Assembly (NCBI GenBank): GCA_016177145.1
Contig: JACOVV010000196.1
Span: forward strand, 1 to 6,632
Reading direction: 5' to 3'
Length of the DNA: 6,632 bases
Source of the DNA: Candidatus Omnitrophota bacterium
GTDB taxonomy: Bacteria; Omnitrophota; Gorgyraeia; JACOVV01
Positions 1 to 5,749 of the stretch are shown in pieces. How positions within the stretch are numbered: position 1 is the stretch's first letter; every line of letters starts with the position of its first letter. Made by a program: the position numbers and the translations under genes. Below the pieces are notes generated by a model. It made no database searches and was not told the origin of the DNA. It was given only the letters and a program-made list of their open reading frames with translations.

Positions 1-126
1 ATGATGGGAGTTTGTTCATAATATTTTTTGAATGGATTGGTTTTCAATAAAGACATGGCTTATTTCTGGGCCTACTTTACCACTGACGGGAACAGCATGT
101 CAAACAAGGAAATGGGGACAATCCGA

Positions 127-155
127 TTGACATTATCCTCATTCGGTGACATAAT
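127..155 (+). promoter_or_regulatory. sigma70-type promoter for the envelope triad
   Basis: A perfect -35 box TTGACA (127-132) is followed, after exactly 17 bp, by the -10 box CATAAT (150-155, five of six consensus bases) and an A-rich stretch. The predicted transcription start is near 162. It is the only strong promoter upstream of the three tightly packed plus-strand genes, so it probably drives all of them. The two boxes lie inside a near-direct repeat, TGACATTAT (128-136) and TGACATAAT (147-155), which could be chance or an operator half-site pair. Base-pattern evidence only. Confidence 0.7.
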
Positions 156-193
156 TAAAAACCCATATGTTCTCTCTCCACGGAATTCCATCA

Positions 194-358
194 ATGGTTT
201 TTTTCGCTTACATCGATCCTGGAAGCGGCAGTATCTTACTCCAACTGATCCTCTCCACGATCATTGGCGTGACCTTCTCATTCCGCCAGACGATCACGAA
301 AATTCTCTCCGCTTTAAAGAGCTCTATTTTAAGGAAAAAACCCTCAAGAAAGGACTAA
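194..358 (+). CDS. small membrane protein with AYIDPGSGS motif
   Basis: Small protein of 54 residues from the ATG at 194, or 63 from the in-frame ATG at 167. I prefer 194: the promoter predicts a transcript start near 162, leaving only about 5 nt before 167, while a weak CGGA ribosome-binding site (181-184) lies about 9 nt before 194. The sequence has an AYIDPGSGSILLQ block, then a hydrophobic helix (LILSTIIGVTF), then a basic tail rich in Lys and Arg (ILRKKPSRKD). This suggests one membrane helix with a cytoplasmic positive tail. From memory, short proteins with a YIDPG(T/S)GS motif occur in other bacteria beside sulfatase-like and SAM methyltransferase genes, as here. No molecular function is known to me. 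The stop codon is 6 bp from the next start, so an accessory role with the next two proteins is inferred from context only. Confidence 0.72.
   Translation: MVFFAYIDPGSGSILLQLILSTIIGVTFSFRQTITKILSALKSSILRKKPSRKD
351..354 (+). promoter_or_regulatory. ribosome-binding site of the sulfatase-like gene
   Basis: AGGA inside the last codons of the small upstream ORF, 10 nt before the GTG at 365. It supports the GTG start over the in-frame ATG at 449 (Met29), which would remove a hydrophobic N-terminal stretch. Confidence 0.45.
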
Positions 359-364
359 ATTAAA

Positions 365-1891
365 GTGTCCAGCAGACTACAGCATTTCTGGATCGCTCTG
401 ACCACTTCCTTTTTGTTCGCAAGCCCGTATTTCCAGCAATTTCTTTCCATGAAAAACCGGCTTTATTCTTTTTGGACGCGCTGGGACGGGTTGGCGATCT
501 TGTGCGCGACCCTCGTCCCCGCGATTTTCTTTTTCTTCGTTTATCGTGGAGCCCTCCGGTGCAAGAGTCCCTGGGTTAAGAAATCCGTTGAATTCGCATT
601 CATCCTCTTGCTGGGGTCCGCCATCATTGAAATTGTCCGCTCCAATCTTGGGAAATTGGGGCTTCCCCCGGAGATGATTGAAACAGTAAAAATAGTGTCC
701 CAAGTAACCCTGTGGCTTATCCTGAGTTGTTTATTGGCCCACCACCTGTTTTCCAAAAAAGAGACCGTCAAAAAAGGGTTGAGACGCCTTTGTTTGGTTG
801 TTTCTCCTGTCATCCCTGTTTTCTTAATGGCTTCGCTGACCTATAAAACCTGGCAGCCCTGTTCGGGGCAGCTTTCCTTTACCGAAAGCAAGCGGTCCGC
901 TGAGACGGCAAAACCTCATATTTTCATCTTCTTGTTTGACGAATGGGAGTACGCGAGGACGTTCCATAACAAAACAGCGGCCCCCCATTTCCAGAACGTC
1001 GCCAGAATCGAGGAGACCTCTCTCGTTTTTCATAACGCCTACTCCCCTCAGCATAACACTTCGCAAAGCATGCCCTGCCTTTTTTTCCAGAAAGGGCATG
1101 AATTCATCTTTCGAATTGATGACAAGATCCAAGCTTTTCAACACGCCACGGATAGAAATTATTTCCCGCTGGATAATGAAAAAAGCGTCTTTGACTACGC
1201 GCGGGAAAACGGCTATAGGACTTTCCTGTTTGGAAACTACCTGCCTTACGCCGAATTTTTGAGAAATCGCGTCGACGTCATCACTTCAAAAAGCATGATG
1301 AAGATGCTGGGAGACAACTTCTTCCAGGTAACAGCCTATCATCTGTTTAAAATTTCTCTTCTGTACACATCGCCGATCCTCCCCAAATGGAGCAAGGCGG
1401 CAGATTCGGCCGTTGAAAACAGATACCAAATCCATCAGACGCAAACGATCCACGATCTCGCTTTCTCGGTTATTAAGAACAGCCGTGAGCCGACCTTCGC
1501 TTTCTTCCACTATCCCATTCCTCATCCTCCTTATATCTTCGCCCGCGGAGGCCCTAAAAATTTATTCAAGCGCTACGAGATGGTCGAACAGAACTACCTT
1601 GATTCATTGGATTACATGGATCAGGAAATCGGCAAAATCATCGACCACCTGAAAGCGAACGGGAAATTCGACAATTCTCTGCTTATTTTCTTATCCGATC
1701 ACGCATGGAAAAAGGACCCCAGTCGAAATCTCGCGGACTTGGGGAATTTGACATCACGCCACGTCCCCCTGCTGATAAAATTCCCCCGGCAGAACAAAAG
1801 AATGGATGTTGACCAGACGATGGTGACTTCCGAACTTCTTGACTATATCCGCCGGTACGCGAAGGAACTGGATCCGGAGATAACCCTTTGA
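365..1891 (+). CDS. membrane-anchored sulfatase / alkaline-phosphatase-superfamily transferase
   Basis: A 508-residue protein starting at GTG. The N-terminal part holds hydrophobic segments at about residues 8-22, 42-60, 74-91, 109-127 and 142-160. It is followed by a catalytic domain (about 184-475) presumably on the outer face of the inner membrane. Visible alkaline-phosphatase-superfamily landmarks are IFIFLFDEW (D192, E193, first metal ligands), NTSQSMPCLF (T232 or a nearby Ser as nucleophile), HYPIPHPPY (382-390), LSDHAW (D445, H446) and RHVPLL (H466). The nucleophile region resembles the SVPCMF block of lipid A phosphoethanolamine transferases, and the layout also recalls LTA synthase. 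There is no CxPxR sulfatase maturation motif, so transfer or hydrolysis of a phospho group is more likely than classical sulfate ester cleavage. Substrate unknown. It lies 6 bp after the small membrane gene and overlaps the methyltransferase gene by 4 bp, implying joint expression. Family level is well supported; the exact reaction is inference. Confidence 0.85.
   Translation: MSSRLQHFWIALTTSFLFASPYFQQFLSMKNRLYSFWTRWDGLAILCATLVPAIFFFFVYRGALRCKSPWVKKSVEFAFILLLGSAIIEIVRSNLGKLGLPPEMIETVKIVSQVTLWLILSCLLAHHLFSKKETVKKGLRRLCLVVSPVIPVFLMASLTYKTWQPCSGQLSFTESKRSAETAKPHIFIFLFDEWEYARTFHNKTAAPHFQNVARIEETSLVFHNAYSPQHNTSQSMPCLFFQKGHEFIFRIDDKIQAFQHATDRNYFPLDNEKSVFDYARENGYRTFLFGNYLPYAEFLRNRVDVITSKSMMKMLGDNFFQVTAYHLFKISLLYTSPILPKWSKAADSAVENRYQIHQTQTIHDLAFSVIKNSREPTFAFFHYPIPHPPYIFARGGPKNLFKRYEMVEQNYLDSLDYMDQEIGKIIDHLKANGKFDNSLLIFLSDHAWKKDPSRNLADLGNLTSRHVPLLIKFPRQNKRMDVDQTMVTSELLDYIRRYAKELDPEITL
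1876..1880 (+). promoter_or_regulatory. ribosome-binding site deciding the TTG start
   Basis: GGAGA lies 7 nt before the TTG at 1888 but 19 nt before the in-frame ATG at 1900. Spacing therefore favours the TTG, which overlaps the upstream TGA stop as TTGA and suggests translational coupling. Confidence 0.5.
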
Positions 1892-3339
1892 CGAACGCCA
1901 TGAATGAAGAAAAAACAACGCGCGAAGAGGTCACTATAGACGCGGGTTCTTTTCGTGATCCCTCCGGCAGTGTCTTTTATTACGCGGGCAGGGTCTTCCG
2001 GGCTCTCGGCAAAGAGAGCGCCAAGATTCTGCGCCAATTGCAGGAAAACACCGCCGTCAAGGGGTTTATCCAACAAGGATCTCTTATTCCTTACCCATGG
2101 ATCTCTTCCGATAATCCCATTTATCAGCGTTTGAAACCGGCCTTTCCGGAGGCCGAGGGTTTTGTTGAGCATCCCCGTTTGCCTTTAATCACTTATCCCT
2201 ATGAGTGGACTTACAGCATGATTGCCGACGCGGCTCAACTCCATTTGAAACTGCAGCTTCTTTTACTCTCGCAGGGGTATTCCCTGAAAGACGCCAGCGC
2301 TTATAACATCCAATTCCACGACGGACGGCCTATTTTCATTGACCTGGCTTCCATAGAAATCCCCGCCCAGAGAGATATCTGGGTCGCTTATGGCCAGTTC
2401 TGCCGCCATTTTCTTTTTCCCCTCTTGCTGAAGCGGCATAAAAATTTCGGCCTGAAGGGTTACTACCTTACCCACATGGAGGGACTGGATGTGGAAGACG
2501 TGTTCAAGATCTTTGGGCGGTGGGGCGCGTTGAAACCTCCTTTTCTCATCGATGTCTGGCTGCAGCGTTTCTTCGGATCTATCGCCAATCGAAATATCGA
2601 AGGATTAAAAAAGGAAGTCCTGTCCAGACAGACAGACGCCAAGCCGCAAATAGTTAACCTTGAACGGTTGATCCGGAAAGTGGGTCGTTTGAGCCGATGG
2701 AATCAGAAAACGTCGCAATGGCTGAATTATCAAGAGACGAACACCTATACGGACCAGACGGAACAACAGAAAATTCAATGCGTTCAAGGCATTTTCCAAA
2801 AAAATTCGATCAAGACAGTCCTTGATTTGGGGTGCAACACGGGGCAATACAGTCTCTTGGCGGCCAAGGAAGGGATCCGGGTGACCGCTGTCGACTCTGA
2901 TCATGATTGCGTGGACTCGCTTTATCAGCGTCTCCGAGAATCCAACCTTAAAATTACGCCGCTCTGGGTGGATTTAGCGAATCCGAGCCCGGCGCTTGGG
3001 TTTATGCACCAAGAACGGAGAAGTTTCTTGGAGCGGGTCCCTTCGGAATGCGTCTTGGCGCTGGCGCTCATTCATCACCTTTTGATCACCTCCCGAATTC
3101 CTCTGGGAGCGATTTGCGATCTTTTATCCCGATTGACCACTTCCTTGCTGCTTGTCGAATACATCGCGCCGCAGGACTCTATGTTTCGCCGTTTGCTCGC
3201 CCTGCGCCAGGATTTGTATGAACATGTGAGCGAGGAATTTTTCACGGCGACCTTCGCGAAGAAATTCGAATTGCTTCATCGCCAGCCTCTCCAAGGGACC
3301 CATCGGACTTTGTATTTGTTTAAGAAGAAGACCGGATGA
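1888..3339 (+). CDS. SAM-dependent methyltransferase with kinase-like N-terminal domain (NoeA-like)
   Basis: A 483-residue protein. The C-terminal domain is a class I methyltransferase: motif I VLDLGCNTGQYS (311-322) for SAM binding, the acidic post-I end AVDSD (334-338), a motif IV-like strand ALALIHH (391-397) and the late strand LLLVEYIAP. The N-terminal part begins with DPSGSVFYYAGRVFRA and contains LKDASAYNIQF (133-143) then IFIDLAS (149-155). D135-x4-N140 with D152 twelve residues later matches the catalytic-loop and DFG-type spacing of aminoglycoside phosphotransferase-like kinases. From memory, this architecture occurs in proteins annotated as methyltransferases related to nodulation protein NoeA. 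No signal peptide or membrane helix is evident, so it is probably cytoplasmic. It may modify a sugar or lipid precursor handled later by the upstream transferase; this is inference. The start may be TTG 1888 (better SD spacing, TTGA overlap with the upstream stop) or ATG 1900 (Met5). Its TGA directly abuts the convergent recR stop. Confidence 0.85.
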   Translation: MTNAMNEEKTTREEVTIDAGSFRDPSGSVFYYAGRVFRALGKESAKILRQLQENTAVKGFIQQGSLIPYPWISSDNPIYQRLKPAFPEAEGFVEHPRLPLITYPYEWTYSMIADAAQLHLKLQLLLLSQGYSLKDASAYNIQFHDGRPIFIDLASIEIPAQRDIWVAYGQFCRHFLFPLLLKRHKNFGLKGYYLTHMEGLDVEDVFKIFGRWGALKPPFLIDVWLQRFFGSIANRNIEGLKKEVLSRQTDAKPQIVNLERLIRKVGRLSRWNQKTSQWLNYQETNTYTDQTEQQKIQCVQGIFQKNSIKTVLDLGCNTGQYSLLAAKEGIRVTAVDSDHDCVDSLYQRLRESNLKITPLWVDLANPSPALGFMHQERRSFLERVPSECVLALALIHHLLITSRIPLGAICDLLSRLTTSLLLVEYIAPQDSMFRRLLALRQDLYEHVSEEFFTATFAKKFELLHRQPLQGTHRTLYLFKKKTG

Positions 3340-3945
3340 TTACTGCTGGACAGGTTGGCGCGCCTCAAAAGCGCGGCTTAAGGAAGCCCGGTCGGCGAAC
3401 TCCAAGTTAGCGCCCACCGCTACTCCATACGCAATGCGGGTAATGGCGACCTGAAGCGGTTTCAATAGTCTTACAAGGTAGAGAGCCGTAGTTTCCCCCT
3501 CGGTATCCGATCCCGTGGCAAGGATGGCTTCACTGATTTCTTCCCTCTTGATCCGCCCAAGGAGCTCCTGAATTTTCAAGTCTTTGGGCCCGATCCCGTC
3601 TAAAGGCGAAATATTCCCCAAAAGGACATGATAGACTCCCCGGTAACTCCCCCCTCTTTCAATCGCAATGATATCCCGTGGGGACTCAACAACGCAGATG
3701 ATCTTATGGTCCCGCATGGGATCCGTGCAAATTTCGCACTGAGAATGCTCGCTCAGGTTAAAGCAGCTTTCGCAATACCGAATCGTCTGCCGGAATTTCT
3801 CGATCAGTTCCGTGAGACGTTTGGCTTCTTCCCCGGCGCAATTCAACAGATAGAAAGCCATTCTTTCGGCGCTTCTGGGGCCCACACCGGGGAATCGAGC
3901 GAAAAAGCGGATCAAATCCTCCATTGTCTTAGGATATTTACTCAT
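3340..3945 (-). CDS. recR: recombination mediator protein RecR
   Basis: A 201-residue protein, the usual length for RecR, which works with RecO (and RecF) to load RecA onto SSB-coated single-stranded DNA at gaps. Domains in order: helix-hairpin-helix FPGVGPRSAERMAFYLL (18-34), a four-cysteine zinc finger (C58, C61, C70, C73), a Toprim domain opening with IICVVESPRD (82-91, E87) and including ATGSDTEGETTALYL, and the C-terminal RIAYGVAVGANLEFADRASLSRAFEAR block. The last is slightly divergent: YGVAVGAN stands where a His-Gly-(Leu/Val)-Pro-x-Gly-Gly type sequence is common. Its ATG overlaps the dnaX stop (ATGAGTAA, 8 bp), and only a weak purine stretch precedes it, so translation is probably coupled to dnaX. 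There is no spacer between its TAA and the opposing methyltransferase TGA. Confidence 0.97.
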   Translation of the reverse strand: MSKYPKTMEDLIRFFARFPGVGPRSAERMAFYLLNCAGEEAKRLTELIEKFRQTIRYCESCFNLSEHSQCEICTDPMRDHKIICVVESPRDIIAIERGGSYRGVYHVLLGNISPLDGIGPKDLKIQELLGRIKREEISEAILATGSDTEGETTALYLVRLLKPLQVAITRIAYGVAVGANLEFADRASLSRAFEARQPVQQ

Positions 3946-5599
3946 CGTTGGGGTTGCTTTCTTTTATTTCTTCCTGCACGCGGATGACCCTGGCGCCGAA
4001 AATCTCAAGGGCTGATTTCACTAAAGGATGATCCGTGTGCGGGACGGCTTTTTCTCTGCCGCCGTCTGAATCGGGCGACCCCGACTTGGGGCTCTCAAGA
4101 ACCATTTCCACCATCAATGAAATACCGAACATCTGCTGCACCTGCTGTTCCAGGAATTTTTTGTTATTCGGCCGCTCGGCGATTTCCTTATGAAAACTCT
4201 CCCCGCTGGGAAAAGAGATCACCAGCCGCCTCCCTTCTAAATCGGAAGGTTTTGCCGTCTGAAGTCCAGTCCCCAGGGGAACTTTTTGGGATTTAATTTT
4301 CCCCGCCAGCAGCGGCCACGCCTGGACGATTTTCTCCAACGAAACCGGAGAATCCGTGGAACCGGGCGAATTCGGGACCGGTTCTGTTTTTTCTCGCGGT
4401 TGCTGTTGTGAAAAAACAGAACCGGTCCCATTTTCCCCTTCTGGGGTATTCCCGACCGCCGCTTCTAATTCCTTCAATTTCTCCACCAGTTCAGGAATTT
4501 GAATCCACTGCCGCATCTCAGTCATTCGGACCAGGGCTAACTCCAGCAGAATTTTCGGAAACGCCGCACGCTTCATTTCTTGTTGAAGCCCGACAAGAGA
4601 GTGCAGGATAAACAGCGTTTCGTCTTTACCGAGTTTACCCGCCTGCTGGCGCACTTTTTCAATCCCCTCTTTCGGAAGATCCAGAACATTCGATAAATCT
4701 TTAACCCCCGCCTGGTAAATCATCAGATTCCGGCAATGCTGGATTAAATTGTTCACCAGTTGACCAAGATCGGCACCGCGGTCTTCCAGATGTTTCACCA
4801 AGTTAAGTAACTTAACCGTATTCCGCTCCGCGACAAAAGCGACGAACTGTTCCAGGACTTCTCCTTCGATCAAACCGAGAATTTCCTGCACGGTTCTTTT
4901 CTCGATCTTCTTGCCGCTATGCGCCCCCAATTGGTCCAGAATTGTCTGAGCGTCCCTCAGACCTCCTTGGGAGGAGAGCGCGATTTCGTTCAGAGAATCC
5001 GTATCAATTTCAATCTTTTCCTGCTTGGCGATCTCGGACAATTTTTGCACCAAGAGTTGGACGGGGATTCGCTTGAAATCAAACCGCTGGCACCGGGAAA
5101 GGATCGTCGGCAGGACCCGGTGGGCTTCGGTGGTGGCGAAAATGAACTTCACATGCGCCGGCGGCTCCTCCAGCGTTTTCAACAGGGCGTTGAAGGCGTC
5201 ATGCGTGAGAGAATGGACTTCGTCAATAATGTAAATCTTGAACCGGCCGTGAACCGGAGAAAACTTGACGTTTTCTCTGAGCGCGCGCACCTCGTCAATT
5301 CCCCGGTTGGAGGCGCCGTCTATTTCCAGCACATCTAAAGAGGACCCTTGGGTGATCTCAACGCAGTTGGTGCATTTCTGGCAGGGGTCCGCGGAAATCC
5401 CTTTTTCGCAATTGAGCGATTTGGCGAGGATTCTCGCGGCGGAAGTCTTCCCTACCCCACGCGGCCCGCTGAAGAGGTAAGCGTGCGCCACCTTCCCCTG
5501 CGCGATGGCGCTTTTGAGCGTCTGGGTGACATGTTCCTGCCCCACAATCTCGTCAAACGACTGCGGGCGGTATTTTCGGGCAATGACTAAGTAGGACAT
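3938..5599 (-). CDS. dnaX: DNA polymerase III subunit tau/gamma (clamp-loader ATPase)
   Basis: A 553-residue clamp-loader subunit that loads the beta sliding clamp and, as tau, bridges to the polymerase and helicase. The start MSYLVIARKYRPQSFDEIVGQ is canonical. AAA+ landmarks are Walker A GPRGVGKT (45-52), zinc-module cysteines C64, C73, C76 and C79, Walker B IIDEVH (124-129), sensor 1 FATTE (154-158), the SRC arginine finger (168-170) and sensor 2 GGLRDA (212-217). Domain III runs to about 365. A Gly/Ser/Pro-rich linker (about 384-420) precedes a variable C-terminal tau region, shorter than in the 643-residue E. coli protein. The linker carries a perfect 20-bp inverted repeat with U6 and A6 runs, a possible gamma-forming frameshift site. 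The start codon is 8 nt from the end of tRNA-Arg with no ordinary SD, so dnaX is probably co-transcribed with the tRNA. It overlaps recR by 8 bp with no ybaB between them. Confidence 0.97.
   Translation of the reverse strand: MSYLVIARKYRPQSFDEIVGQEHVTQTLKSAIAQGKVAHAYLFSGPRGVGKTSAARILAKSLNCEKGISADPCQKCTNCVEITQGSSLDVLEIDGASNRGIDEVRALRENVKFSPVHGRFKIYIIDEVHSLTHDAFNALLKTLEEPPAHVKFIFATTEAHRVLPTILSRCQRFDFKRIPVQLLVQKLSEIAKQEKIEIDTDSLNEIALSSQGGLRDAQTILDQLGAHSGKKIEKRTVQEILGLIEGEVLEQFVAFVAERNTVKLLNLVKHLEDRGADLGQLVNNLIQHCRNLMIYQAGVKDLSNVLDLPKEGIEKVRQQAGKLGKDETLFILHSLVGLQQEMKRAAFPKILLELALVRMTEMRQWIQIPELVEKLKELEAAVGNTPEGENGTGSVFSQQQPREKTEPVPNSPGSTDSPVSLEKIVQAWPLLAGKIKSQKVPLGTGLQTAKPSDLEGRRLVISFPSGESFHKEIAERPNNKKFLEQQVQQMFGISLMVEMVLESPKSGSPDSDGGREKAVPHTDHPLVKSALEIFGARVIRVQEEIKESNPNDE
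4374..4429 (-). repeat. perfect 20-bp inverted repeat inside dnaX
   Basis: The arms 4374-4393 and 4410-4429 are exact reverse complements over 20 bp, separated by a 16-nt loop (4394-4409). Pairing stops abruptly at both outer ends. In the dnaX mRNA the 5' arm carries U6 (4416-4411) and the 3' arm A6 (4392-4387). The element encodes residues about 391-410 in the low-complexity linker. It is not followed by a U tract in the mRNA, so it does not look like an intrinsic terminator. It could be a frameshift or regulatory hairpin, or a small palindromic element inserted in a tolerant part of the gene. Confidence 0.93.
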
Positions 5600-5617
5600 G
5601 ATATTAATGGCGTCCCC
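5600..5617 (-). other. dnaX leader lacking its own Shine-Dalgarno
   Basis: Only 8 nt (TTAATATC in the mRNA sense) separate the encoded CCA of tRNA-Arg from the dnaX ATG. The nearest SD-like run, GGGGA (5617-5613), lies within the tRNA 3' acceptor strand, 13 nt from the ATG. In a folded tRNA it is paired, and after 3' processing it would be gone, leaving a nearly leaderless dnaX mRNA. Confidence 0.6.
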
Positions 5618-5685
5618 GGGGAGATTTGAACTCCCGGCACCTAGCTCCGGAGGCTAGTGCTCTGTCCGGGCTGAGCTACGGGGAC
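5608..5685 (-). tRNA. tRNA-Arg(CCG)
   Basis: A complete 78-nt cloverleaf with encoded CCA. The acceptor stem is GTCCCCG paired with CGGGGAC, discriminator G. The D stem is GCTC/GAGC, the anticodon stem CTAGC/GCTAG around loop CTCCGGA (anticodon CCG, reading CGG Arg), the variable loop has 5 nt, and the T arm is GGGAG-TTCAAAT-CTCCC. All stems pair fully. It has a plausible promoter of its own just upstream and runs directly into dnaX, 8 nt away, on the same strand. No terminator separates them. Confidence 0.97.
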
Positions 5686-5703
5686 AGATTTAGGTAAATT
5701 CGT

Positions 5704-5732
5704 ATTATGACGCACCCCGGTCTTTTGCGCAA
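5704..5732 (-). promoter_or_regulatory. promoter for tRNA-Arg, dnaX and recR
   Basis: On the minus strand, -35 TTGCGC (5732-5727, three of six consensus bases) is followed by 17 bp and -10 CATAAT (5709-5704, five of six). The -10 box ends 18 nt before the mature tRNA 5' end, leaving a 5' leader of about 11 nt for RNase P removal. The same CATAAT box and 17-bp spacing occur in the promoter at 127-155. Since the amidotransferase ends only 64 bp upstream of the tRNA and no terminator is visible, read-through from it is also possible. Confidence 0.55.
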
Positions 5733-5749
5733 GCAGGATTTCACCCGGG

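Noticed and set aside
3..50. Possible C-terminal tail of an upstream plus-strand gene (open frame ending in TAA at 48-50)
   Set aside because: Sixteen codons without any recognisable motif; cannot be told from chance.
28..363. 111-residue plus-strand frame overlapping the small membrane gene
   Set aside because: No recognisable motif, TTG start, runs across the promoter at 127-155, and overlaps in another frame the small gene that carries the recognisable AYIDPGSGS motif.
3359..3376. Terminator hairpin at the end of recR (GCGC repeats)
   Set aside because: The stem is only about 5 bp, lies inside the recR coding sequence and has no U tract.
3628..3987. 119-residue plus-strand frame opposite recR
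   Set aside because: Shadow of recR and the end of dnaX, with no motif.
4374..4429. Intrinsic terminator inside dnaX
   Set aside because: The stem is long, but the mRNA continues with CGAAUUCGCCC rather than a U tract, and the gene remains open downstream.
4237..4431. 64-residue minus-strand frame (+1 relative to dnaX) starting in the inverted repeat
   Set aside because: Arg/Pro-rich shadow of dnaX; no SD and no family features. It only shows that the +1 frame is open after the repeat.
4919..5338. 139-residue plus-strand frame opposite dnaX
   Set aside because: Antisense shadow of the conserved AAA+ domain of dnaX; no independent start signal or motif.
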